From Spirochaetales bacterium (lineage in GTDB: Bacteria > Spirochaetota > Spirochaetia > JABMQR01): a DNA stretch of 11,788 nt. This document shows, one piece after another, positions 1-6,120 of this stretch. The notes below the pieces were generated by a model. That model searched no databases. It worked only from the letters and a program-made list of their open reading frames with translations, and was not told where the DNA came from. Every line of letters starts with the position of its first letter. The stretch's first letter is position 1. The position numbers and the translations under genes are program-made. Location: the NCBI GenBank assembly GCA_023139255.1, contig JAGLNY010000062.1, positions 1 to 11,788 on the forward strand. Reading direction: 5' to 3'.

Positions 1-761
1 TCAATATCAAAGGCATCTTTTGCATAGTGAGCAAGTTCGTCCTGCCCATGCTGATGGAACCTGAGTTTTTCGCTGTGTATACCAAGTTTTTTATAATAAT
101 CTATCCTGGACTGCTTCCAGTAGGCAAACCATTCATCCTCATCTCCCGGTTTAACAAAGAACTGCATCTCCATCTGCTCAAACTCGCAGGTCCTGAAGAT
201 GAAATTTTTTGTGGTAACCTCATTCCTGAAGGCTTTTCCCACCTGGGCAATGCCAAAGGGAATTTTCACGCGGCTCGTTTGGATTACATTCCTGAAATTC
301 ACAAATATTCCCTGCGCGGTTTCCGGCCGCAGGTAAACAACACTTGCATCATCCTTAACCGAACCCAGGTGTGTTGAGAACATCAGGTTGAACTCCCGCG
401 GTTCTGTAAAAGTATCCTTGTTACCGCAGACAGGGCATGCCGCTTCGAGATCAATATGGTCAGACCTGAAACGTGACTTGCATTGACGGCAGTCAACCAT
501 AGGGTCTGAAAAGTTATCAACATGACCTGATGCTTCCCATACTCTCGGGTGCATCAGGATTGCGGCATCCAGACCTACAATATTATCATGGAGCTGGGTC
601 ATCTCCTTCCACCAGAAATCCCTGACCCTGTTTTTCAGCTCGACACCAAGAGGACCGTAATCCCACGCTCCGGAAAGGCCTCCATAGATTTCACTTGACT
701 GATAGACAAAGCCTCTTCTTTTACAGAGAGATACGAGTTTTTCCATAGTTACATTGCTCAT
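1..761 (-). CDS. glyS: Glycyl-tRNA synthetase, one-chain class II type (C-terminal part off the window)
   Basis: This gene charges tRNA-Gly with glycine in the cytoplasm. Only the N-terminal 253 residues lie in the window; the family is usually about 450 residues, so the anticodon-binding domain is missing past position 1. It is the dimeric archaeal/eukaryotic-type enzyme, not the bacterial alpha2beta2 GlyQ/GlyS form. Seen in the sequence: the N-terminal IYGGLSGAWDYGPLG block (residues 25-39), two zinc-ligand pairs CRQC (91-94) and CPVC (109-112), the class II motif 2 region RPETAQG (145-151) and FRNEV (178-182), and FEQMEMQFF (194-202). The ATG at 761 is preceded by AGAGG in the last codons of gltX, 8 nt upstream. 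The gene starts 3 nt after the gltX stop, so the two are very probably co-transcribed and translationally coupled. It is open to the left edge without interruption. Confidence 0.95.
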   Translation of the reverse strand, partial: MSNVTMEKLVSLCKRRGFVYQSSEIYGGLSGAWDYGPLGVELKNRVRDFWWKEMTQLHDNIVGLDAAILMHPRVWEASGHVDNFSDPMVDCRQCKSRFRSDHIDLEAACPVCGNKDTFTEPREFNLMFSTHLGSVKDDASVVYLRPETAQGIFVNFRNVIQTSRVKIPFGIAQVGKAFRNEVTTKNFIFRTCEFEQMEMQFFVKPGDEDEWFAYWKQSRIDYYKKLGIHSEKLRFHQHGQDELAHYAKDAFDI

Positions 762-764
762 GCA

Positions 765-2264
765 TTACACCTCTTGTTCCAATTTTTGTTCCAGTAAACG
801 TATTGTTCTGTCAATTCTTTCCAGGGTTTTCTTTTTCCCCAGCAGCCTGACCGACTCAAAAAGAGGCGGCGATATTTTACTACCCGTTACAGCCGCCCTG
901 ATCGGCATAAGCAGGGCTCCAAGGCCTACATGAAGCTTCTCAGCAGTATCCCTGAAGAGCTGTTCCATATCTTCACCATCAGCACCATCACCACTGCCCC
1001 AAATCCCTTTAAAAAGGTCTTTCGATAGATTCAGTATTTCCAGCGCCTTCGCGGCATTCGCTTTTTTCGGGATAACATCTTCCGGTTTCGGGGTCTCAAT
1101 ATCCTGAAACAGGAACCTGGTCATCTTGGCGACATCACCCAATTTTTTCAGACGCTCATGAATAAGGGGGATCATGGCCCCTATCACCTTTTCCTGGTCA
1201 TCAGTTGGGGGGTCGGCAATAATCCCGTCCCGTATAAGAAAAGGAATAATCAAATCCCGGAGCTCTACCGGGGATTTCTGCCTGATGTACATCCCATTGA
1301 ACCAATCGAGCTTTTTATAATCAAACACGCCGGGTGCTTTATTTATTTTTTCCAGGCTGAAGACCTTCTCCAGCTCCTCACGGGTGAAAAATTCTGTTTT
1401 ATCATCATACGACCAGCCGAGAAGACTGATATAATTCATCACAGCCTCAGGCAGGTACCCGTCGTTTTTAAAATCCCTGACCGCAGTTGAACCGTGCCGT
1501 TTTGAGAGTTTCTGTCCATCTTTCCCCATCACCAATGGTAGATGACAGTAGAAGGGAGGCTCCCAGCCGAATGCCTCATACAGTAGTATATGCAGCGATC
1601 CGGACGGTATCCATTCCTGTGCCCGCATGATATGAGTAATACCCATCAGATGATCATCTATCACATTTGCAAGATGATAGGTAGGAAACCCGTCAGATTT
1701 CACGAGTACCGGATCAGGGTTGATATCCCTGTTTTTGCGGCTTATAGTTCCCATTAGTACATCATTAAAGGACGTTTTCCCTTCCAGCGGCACTTTAAAC
1801 CGGATAACATAGGGTTTTCCACTCTTTTCAAGTTCTCTGCGTTCGCCATCTTCCAGGTTCCTGCAATAACGGTCGTACCCCTTCTCCTTGCTTTTACTAC
1901 GCTCCTGTTCCGTACGAAGCGCAGTCAGGCGTTCGGGGGTACAGTAGCATCGGTAGGCATACCCATCAGCAATGAGCTTTTCTGTATATTCACGATATAT
2001 TTCATTCCGTTCGGACTGTATATAGGGACCGAAATCACCGCCCTTTTCGGGACCTTCGTCCCATGATATCCCAAGCCAGTCCAGCATGTCATAGAGATCC
2101 TGTACAGCCTCGCTTGTTGCCCGCTCCTGATCGGTATCCTCAATTCGCAGAATTAAATTTCCACCCTGTGACCGGGCAAAAAAGTAGTTAAACAAAGCTG
2201 TCCGGATTCCGCCTATGTGCTGAAGCCCGGTTGGGGATGGTGCGTATCGTACTCGTACACTCAT
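765..2264 (-). CDS. gltX: Glutamyl-tRNA synthetase
   Basis: This enzyme activates glutamate with ATP and charges tRNA-Glu; it is a class I synthetase of 499 residues, normal for bacteria. Motifs seen: the N-terminal PSPTGLQHIGG (residues 9-19), whose HIGG is the usual bacterial form of the HIGH signature; LRIEDTD (39-45); RAQEWIPS (214-221); and the KMSKS-type loop KLSKR (252-256) followed by HG. The C-terminal helical anticodon-binding region (about 330-499) is complete. The ATG at 2264 is preceded by AAGGA about 12 nt upstream, a rather long spacing, and by a sigma70-like promoter at 2297-2325. It leads directly into glyS. Whether the enzyme discriminates tRNA-Glu from tRNA-Gln cannot be told by eye. 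Confidence 0.97.
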   Translation of the reverse strand: MSVRVRYAPSPTGLQHIGGIRTALFNYFFARSQGGNLILRIEDTDQERATSEAVQDLYDMLDWLGISWDEGPEKGGDFGPYIQSERNEIYREYTEKLIADGYAYRCYCTPERLTALRTEQERSKSKEKGYDRYCRNLEDGERRELEKSGKPYVIRFKVPLEGKTSFNDVLMGTISRKNRDINPDPVLVKSDGFPTYHLANVIDDHLMGITHIMRAQEWIPSGSLHILLYEAFGWEPPFYCHLPLVMGKDGQKLSKRHGSTAVRDFKNDGYLPEAVMNYISLLGWSYDDKTEFFTREELEKVFSLEKINKAPGVFDYKKLDWFNGMYIRQKSPVELRDLIIPFLIRDGIIADPPTDDQEKVIGAMIPLIHERLKKLGDVAKMTRFLFQDIETPKPEDVIPKKANAAKALEILNLSKDLFKGIWGSGDGADGEDMEQLFRDTAEKLHVGLGALLMPIRAAVTGSKISPPLFESVRLLGKKKTLERIDRTIRLLEQKLEQEV

Positions 2265-2296
2265 AGTAATCTGTTATCCTTTTCCTGTGATTGTTT

Positions 2297-2325
2297 GTTA
2301 TACCTGAGATTTCTGCTTAATTCAA
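2297..2325 (-). promoter_or_regulatory. Predicted sigma70-type promoter of gltX-glyS
   Basis: On the minus strand TTGAAT (2325-2320) is followed by a 17-bp spacer and TATAAC (2302-2297). Matches to consensus are 4/6 and 5/6. The predicted start near 2290 gives a leader of about 25 nt that contains the AAGGA ribosome binding site of gltX. Found by eye only. Confidence 0.6.
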
Positions 2326-2368
2326 GATGAATTCCTGCAAACATGGTCGAAAACATGCACAGATCAGG

Positions 2369-2815
2369 TTATGCAAATTGATACTGCTGAAGAAAATCCA
2401 TGAGATAAAGGGTTATATTTTCCCGTATTTCGTTAATATCAGAGAGATCGGCAGGCAATAAGGATCCCCGGTCGATAATCCGGGATAACCCATCACTTCC
2501 GTGATAGAGAGAAAAACGGTATTCTACCTGCTGCTTATCACATGTTATAGATTGGATATCTTCATCTAACAGCCACCACTCAAAAATTACTGCATTGCCT
2601 GAAAAGCTGTCTTCATAAATTTCCGGTAGAGAAGCATGGTTACAACTCTCCAGGATATCGATAACATCGCAATCCAGCTTTTGGAGAATCTTCCTGATAA
2701 CTGCATCATTTATATTTTTGATCTGCGAATATAATAACCGGGTTTTATCAATATTAATCGAGGTAATCAGCAGCGTTTTTTTAATACTATTAACACCTTG
2801 GTGAGACTGGCTCAC
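2369..2815 (-). CDS. Hypothetical protein of 148 residues, divergent from an XRE regulator
   Basis: I do not recognise this protein. It is a soluble-looking, acidic, single-domain sequence without signal peptide or membrane segment. Seen in it: a basic N-terminus, a helical stretch with two Asp/Ile-rich segments (about residues 30-56), a strongly hydrophobic VIFEWWLLDED patch (about 75-85), and a C-terminal helix ending LMDFLQQYQFA. The start is GTG at 2815; no ATG or other good start is close, and no Shine-Dalgarno sequence precedes it. A -10-like hexamer lies only 9 nt upstream, so the mRNA may be almost leaderless. The GTG forms one arm of a small inverted repeat (2801-2815). It is divergent from the XRE gene across 57 bp, so the XRE protein may control it. 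The gltX promoter lies just downstream. Confidence 0.75.
   Translation of the reverse strand: MSQSHQGVNSIKKTLLITSINIDKTRLLYSQIKNINDAVIRKILQKLDCDVIDILESCNHASLPEIYEDSFSGNAVIFEWWLLDEDIQSITCDKQQVEYRFSLYHGSDGLSRIIDRGSLLPADLSDINEIRENITLYLMDFLQQYQFA
2801..2815 (-). repeat. 5-bp inverted repeat including the GTG start of the 148-aa gene
   Basis: GTGAG and CTCAC are separated by 5 nt and the left arm on the minus strand is the start codon plus the next two bases. In RNA this could close a hairpin on the start codon. A second short pairing, CACC with GGTG around TT (2794-2803), uses part of the same sequence and would exclude the first. The arms are short, so chance is possible. Confidence 0.35.
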
Positions 2816-2824
2816 TTTTTGATT

Positions 2825-2853
2825 ACTCTAGCTTAATTTAACTAGTTGCTCAA
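2825..2853 (-). promoter_or_regulatory. Predicted promoter of the 148-aa gene, near-leaderless
   Basis: On the minus strand TTGAGC (2853-2848), a 17-bp spacer and TAGAGT (2830-2825), each 4/6 to consensus. The -10 ends 9 nt before the GTG at 2815, so the expected transcript start is within about 3 nt of the start codon, in line with the lack of a ribosome binding site. Confidence 0.4.
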
Positions 2854-2856
2854 TGG

Positions 2857-2865
2857 TGTTACTAT
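2857..2865 (+). promoter_or_regulatory. Predicted extended -10 of the XRE gene
   Basis: TGTTACTAT fits the extended -10 pattern TGnTATAAT with two changes. The -35 at the right distance (TTTAAC, 2837-2842) is poor. The hexamer ends 7 nt before ATG 2873, so the transcript would begin at or next to the start codon. It overlaps the right arm of the 15-bp inverted repeat. Confidence 0.4.
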
Positions 2866-2872
2866 TTTTTAC

Positions 2873-3184
2873 ATGGATTACCAGAAACTATTAATTGAAA
2901 ATATCAAGTATTACAGATCTCTTTTAGGCTATACCCAGGCACAGCTTGCTGAAGCTGCAAATGTTTCTAAAAGTGCAATCGGTCAAATCGAATCAGGAAA
3001 AAATACTCCCTCTTTCGAACTTCAGATCAATATTGCCAACGCCTTGCAGATAGAACCTCATCTGCTGCTAAAAGTGCGAAAGTATCCTACCGATGATAAT
3101 ATTCCTGATCCCATGCAGCTTGTAGCCGAAATGAAGTTACTCATAGAAAAAAATAAAAAAGATCAAGACTCACGGATTGATTAG
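2873..3184 (+). CDS. XRE-family helix-turn-helix transcriptional regulator
   Basis: This is a small DNA-binding regulator of 103 residues. The HTH_3 (Cro/C1 type) domain fills about residues 4-60: the helix ENIKYYRSLLGYTQAQLAEAA leads into the recognition region NVSKSAIGQIESGKNTPS, then LQINIANALQIEPHLLL. The tail (about 70-103) is charged, Lys-rich and probably helical; there is no ligand or peptidase domain. I chose ATG 2873; a TTG at 2846 would add nine residues, but they are unlike a family N-terminus and would lie upstream of the predicted transcript start. No Shine-Dalgarno sequence is present before either. It is divergent from the 148-aa gene and convergent with the LuxR gene (17 bp between stops, with no terminator seen). 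Regulation of itself and of the divergent gene is the usual arrangement and is inferred here. Confidence 0.9.
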   Translation: MDYQKLLIENIKYYRSLLGYTQAQLAEAANVSKSAIGQIESGKNTPSFELQINIANALQIEPHLLLKVRKYPTDDNIPDPMQLVAEMKLLIEKNKKDQDSRID

Positions 3185-3201
3185 CAATTACTGCACGTTT
3201 C

Positions 3202-4086
3202 CTACTTCCGCTCCTTAAGGAGATTAAGCAGATCAATTCTGCTCCGAACCTCAGTCTTTGCATAGATGTTGGCAATATGGTTATTTACCGTATTTACGGA
3301 TATCGAAAGCAGTCCGGCAATCTCTTTACTGGTAAGGCCAAGCTGTATCTGCTCAACTATCTCTTTCTCCCGGTCAGTAATGCGAAACCTGTCGAGTAGT
3401 CTTACATCAATCACATTACCCGGGGATTCCGGAATATGAATAAAATAGTTAACCAGATAGATAAGAATAATCAGGGATATCCAGAAATAGTAGATAGGTA
3501 ACGTTGCCAGTCCCTGTATCGTAAAAAAAACATCTATCATGATAAAGGGAACCATGAGGGCGGACAGGATGATAAATGATGTGCTGATAGTTCGGGCATC
3601 CTTATCCCTGATTGATTTCAGGTTCTTAAGCAATACCACAATAGAGAATGTGAATACACCGAAGAAAATTGCCAGCAGGATTGCCCTGAAGCTGGGAAAC
3701 GGTCCAAGAACTATTTCCAGGGTGGCTATAGCAACAAAAATAGTACTGAGGATACCAAATGTGATCTTGTAGAGAGCAGACCAGGGCGAGGCAATCACCC
3801 AGGAGGTAAAATAGGGAATAAAATAGATAAGAAACGCAATGTCAAGAAAAAGCAGCGCAGTGTACACTGTCTGCAGTACCGGTGAGTACTCCTCAATAAA
3901 AACGTTTGCATAGAGACGAAGTGCATAAATTATCAGGATTAAGGTTATGGATATCTGAAATACAAGATAATACTTTGTCCAGGGATACCCTTTGCGGGTA
4001 TGAAAAATAACAGACAAACATATATTCATGCAGCCGGCTGCAAATGCGAGGACATATATTACCAGATTAATTCCATTCCAATTCAT
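3202..4086 (-). CDS. Membrane-bound LuxR/GerE-type regulator with seven transmembrane segments
   Basis: This is a one-component regulator that should sense something in or across the inner membrane and bind DNA through its C-terminal domain. Counting from ATG 4086 (294 aa), seven hydrophobic segments lie at about 7-27, 37-59, 73-92, 104-126, 134-154, 166-189 and 197-217. A cytoplasmic linker is followed by a GerE-type HTH (about 233-290) with the typical ITDREKEIVEQIQLGLTSKE, NTVNNHI and IYAKTEVRSR pieces. No receiver domain is present, so it is not a response regulator. A GTG at 4104 would add six residues, but a strong promoter -10 lies between the GTG and the ATG, so the ATG is the better start and gives a leaderless mRNA. 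The gene follows rloB on the same strand; read-through from rloAB is possible. The ligand is unknown. Confidence 0.88.
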   Translation of the reverse strand: MNWNGINLVIYVLAFAAGCMNICLSVIFHTRKGYPWTKYYLVFQISITLILIIYALRLYANVFIEEYSPVLQTVYTALLFLDIAFLIYFIPYFTSWVIASPWSALYKITFGILSTIFVAIATLEIVLGPFPSFRAILLAIFFGVFTFSIVVLLKNLKSIRDKDARTISTSFIILSALMVPFIMIDVFFTIQGLATLPIYYFWISLIILIYLVNYFIHIPESPGNVIDVRLLDRFRITDREKEIVEQIQLGLTSKEIAGLLSISVNTVNNHIANIYAKTEVRSRIDLLNLLKERK

Positions 4087-4093
4087 GGCGCCA

Positions 4094-4123
4094 AGTATAT
4101 TCACCTTTAATGTTCAGGGTCAA
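4094..4123 (-). promoter_or_regulatory. Strong predicted promoter of the 7TM-LuxR gene, leaderless
   Basis: On the minus strand TTGACC (4123-4118, 5/6), an 18-bp spacer and TATACT (4099-4094, 5/6). Exactly seven bases separate the -10 from ATG 4086, so transcription should begin on or next to the A of the start codon. This is the best-scoring promoter by eye in the window and decides the start of the LuxR gene against GTG 4104. Confidence 0.6.
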
Positions 4124-4134
4124 GAGAAAGTGTG

Positions 4135-4797
4135 CTAATAGTTTTGCAGTTCTGCGGCATTCTGCCCCTTTGAGATAAAACACTTTCCACACACATCACT
4201 AACACTTTTCAAAAATTTCGGGATCGTACAGGAGTAATCCAATCTGGGTCCGCTCATTCCTACCCTGTCCCCAAACAGCATATTAAATCTATTTGCATGC
4301 AGGACTGCCTGGGCTTTATTGGTAAAAAGTTTCATATACAAGTCAACACCCTGATCTTTAAGGAATCGTGTTCCTAATCGATATTCCGGGATATACCGCC
4401 GCAAGGCTTCTGCAGCATCTTCCCTGCTCCTGAAAGGGGTATCAGGAATCGCAAAATGCAGATAAAACCAGAATTCAATTCCCGGGTTTGTATAGGCCAA
4501 AGCTATGCGTTTTTTTTCTGCCAGGGCACGGCTCTCCGTGAGTTCCCGTGGCGAAAGCTCAATATCAAAAGGATTAAAAACACACCAGGCAGTCCCTAAT
4601 CCATGTTCCAGCCGCAACTTTCCAGCCTCTTTAATCATCTCTATAAGAGACTTGCTATCAGAGCTTTTCTGAAAAACCTGCATATTTGAGTACCTGCAGT
4701 CTCGTCTCATCTGTGAAAAATAGAGAGCTTCATCTTCCCCGGCAGTCAGAAGCAGCAGGGGTGTTCTTGGTTCCTTGAAATTACGTTTTCTTGCCAT
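4135..4797 (-). CDS. rloB: RloB-like protein (Toprim-like partner of an ATPase), with altered acidic residues
   Basis: This 220-residue protein belongs to the RloB family, named from restriction-linked ORFs; family members pair with RloA-type ATPases and are thought to carry a Toprim-like nuclease fold. Seen: basic N-terminus MARKRNFKEP, a beta strand LLLLTAGEDEALYF (residues 14-27), AWCVFNPFDIE (70-80), and TNPGIEFWFYLHF (103-115), which matches the conserved SNPxFExWLLxHF of the family. Two positions differ from what I know of the family: the first Glu of EGExTE is Ala19, and the DxD-like motif reads Asn75-Pro-Phe77. The C-terminal region ends with paired cysteines CGKC. Start at ATG 4797 is set by GGAAGGAG 10 nt upstream; the open frame extends further upstream but only inside rloA. 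It starts 4 nt after the rloA stop, so the pair is one operon. Confidence 0.82.
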   Translation of the reverse strand: MARKRNFKEPRTPLLLLTAGEDEALYFSQMRRDCRYSNMQVFQKSSDSKSLIEMIKEAGKLRLEHGLGTAWCVFNPFDIELSPRELTESRALAEKKRIALAYTNPGIEFWFYLHFAIPDTPFRSREDAAEALRRYIPEYRLGTRFLKDQGVDLYMKLFTNKAQAVLHANRFNMLFGDRVGMSGPRLDYSCTIPKFLKSVSDVCGKCFISKGQNAAELQNY

Positions 4798-4801
4798 GGT
4801 G

Positions 4802-6052
4802 TTAGTTCTCCTTCCCCGGATCAAAGATAAAGTCAGAAAGAATGGGCAGAGCCCCGAATGCACCATTGGTATACATTTGGGAAGCAATGTGTTTCTGCCG
4901 GTATTTATAATCAGACAGGCTGTAATAAATTGATCCCCCGCCTCGTCCCTTTGTGGTAAACCATATGCCGTCTCTTCGAATCAAAGTATCATCCAGGAGA
5001 GTCATATCCACTCCGGAGATAAAAAGCTGGGATTTACTTTTATTGGTACCACGAACAAAAATCTTCAGTAAATGCTTTGTTACACCGGGGTGGAGAAAGA
5101 GACTGAAATCATCTGAAATCACCGTTTTATTCCCGATAAATGCTTCCATGAAAGTTATGGCGATCAGGGTAAGCCGCCGGACACCCAGCGACTCACTTGA
5201 GAAGTAGCTCGCAAATCTATTATCGCCGGCTCCATGTATATAAATAAGCCGTTCTGTCTCTCTTTCCGCAATACGTATATCCCGGATATCCATAAGATCC
5301 ATGCACCAGAGAAAATTAATGATTTTCTTTCTCCAGGAAGGTTTATTCTTCAGGGCCTGTATGATCATCTTCTCACTGACTGAGGAGAGCCCCAATGGGA
5401 TTACTGATAGAGAGTTTTTGAACCAGTTATACATGGGCAGGGCGGATTCTCCGTCTGCAAGCGCGGCTGTCTGAAGAAAGGACCGGTTTGCCGGTACTTT
5501 CTTTCCAAGTTTTTTCTTTTCCCCAAAATATCTTTTTCCCCAGCTAAATGCATAGACAGGCGTACTCTTATTCTGTCCTCCCTCTTCCGGGACAAGCAGC
5601 TCACGCTCAAACATACGCCGGGTTGATCTCCCGATTTGTAAAAACAGGGTCTCTTTGTGGACTTTTTCCCGGTCTGCCTCCAGTGTATAGCAGAAAATCT
5701 TTGCTAAACCTGTCTCTTCATCCTTTCCAAGTATTGAACGGATGGTTATGGATGAGGGTTTTGAAGACCATGCTTTATCAAAAGCAAAAGAGGAACCGGT
5801 CATAATGCCTAGCGGATTAACCTCGTTTTCGCCAGCCAGGACAAAAGATCTGACAGCTTCAACTGCACGCAATACAGCACTTTTCCCGGAGCCGTTCGGT
5901 CCCAGAACTGCTGCAACCTTAATCAGGTCGATTCTCTCATCCACTTTGATAAGCTGCTGTGCATCAAGACTTTTATCTGTTGCCGCCTCAAATGAAATTG
6001 TTTGGGTTTTCTTTATTGATCGAAAATTTGTAAGAGTTATATCCAAGAGCAT
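4802..6052 (-). CDS. rloA: RloA-like ABC/AAA-type ATPase, with unusual Walker B and switch residues
   Basis: This is a 416-residue SMC/ABC-like ATPase of the RloA (AAA_15/AAA_21) family, which usually acts with RloB; such ATPase plus Toprim pairs include abortive infection systems. Seen: N-terminal LDITLTNFRSI, Walker A GPNGSGKS (residues 51-58), a signature-like SSESLGVRRL (285-294), Walker B region VISDDFSLFLHP (311-322), FISGVD (344-349), RRDGIWFTTKG (359-369), YSLSDYKYRQ (377-386), and the typical family end YTNGAFGALP (394-403). Walker A is intact, but the catalytic Glu after the Walker B Asp is Asp315 (GAT), and the switch His of the usual TTHD/N is Val348 (GTG). ATG 6052 has AAAGGGG 6 nt upstream. 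It is 68 nt downstream of the PHP phosphatase on the same strand. No restriction-modification gene is in the window. Confidence 0.85.
   Translation of the reverse strand: MLLDITLTNFRSIKKTQTISFEAATDKSLDAQQLIKVDERIDLIKVAAVLGPNGSGKSAVLRAVEAVRSFVLAGENEVNPLGIMTGSSFAFDKAWSSKPSSITIRSILGKDEETGLAKIFCYTLEADREKVHKETLFLQIGRSTRRMFERELLVPEEGGQNKSTPVYAFSWGKRYFGEKKKLGKKVPANRSFLQTAALADGESALPMYNWFKNSLSVIPLGLSSVSEKMIIQALKNKPSWRKKIINFLWCMDLMDIRDIRIAERETERLIYIHGAGDNRFASYFSSESLGVRRLTLIAITFMEAFIGNKTVISDDFSLFLHPGVTKHLLKIFVRGTNKSKSQLFISGVDMTLLDDTLIRRDGIWFTTKGRGGGSIYYSLSDYKYRQKHIASQMYTNGAFGALPILSDFIFDPGKEN
4808..4815 (-). promoter_or_regulatory. Ribosome binding site of rloB
   Basis: GGAAGGAG on the minus strand lies inside the last codons of rloA and 10 nt before ATG 4797. 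It fixes the rloB start and shows that rloB translation is initiated separately although the two genes are nearly touching. Confidence 0.7.
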
Positions 6053-6090
6053 AGGCTACCCCTTTAATAAAAAAGTGCGCGATTGGACAA

Positions 6091-6119
6091 ATTATTGCAT
6101 AAATTGGATTAAAAGTCAC
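6091..6119 (-). promoter_or_regulatory. Possible promoter of rloAB
   Basis: On the minus strand GTGACT (6119-6114), a 17-bp spacer and AATAAT (6096-6091), with TG one base upstream of the -10. This would give a leader of about 35 nt with the AAAGGGG ribosome binding site. The 68-nt gap after the phosphatase gene has no hairpin terminator that I can see, so read-through from the polysaccharide genes is also possible. Confidence 0.35.
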
Positions 6120-6120
6120 G

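Larger units (their letters stand above)
2783..2869. promoter_or_regulatory. Imperfect 15-bp inverted repeat flanking the divergent gap (candidate XRE operator pair)
   Basis: The left arm (2783-2797) read on the minus strand and the right arm (2855-2869) read on the plus strand agree at 12 of 15 positions, with a perfect core GGTGTTA. The right arm overlaps the extended -10 of the XRE gene, and the left arm lies in the first codons of the 148-aa gene. This placement would suit autoregulation and co-control by the XRE protein. It is an inference from position and symmetry; no known operator was matched. Confidence 0.35.

Noticed and set aside
2265..2368. Possible terminator hairpin after the 148-aa gene
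   Set aside because: CATG words and CCTG/CAGG ends pair only weakly and no U-run follows; the segment is better explained by the gltX promoter.
3185..3201. Bidirectional terminator between the XRE and LuxR genes
   Set aside because: The 17-bp gap contains no inverted repeat or T-run.
4796..4804. ATGGTGTTA at the rloA/rloB junction, identical to 2853-2861 in the XRE promoter
   Set aside because: A shared 9-mer in a window of this size is not improbable, and here it is made of the rloB start and rloA stop codons, so it is not good evidence for an XRE site.
4798..4887. Extension of rloB by 30 residues into rloA
   Set aside because: It would lie inside the well-conserved end of rloA, while a strong ribosome binding site precedes ATG 4797 and MARKRNFKEP is a typical family start.
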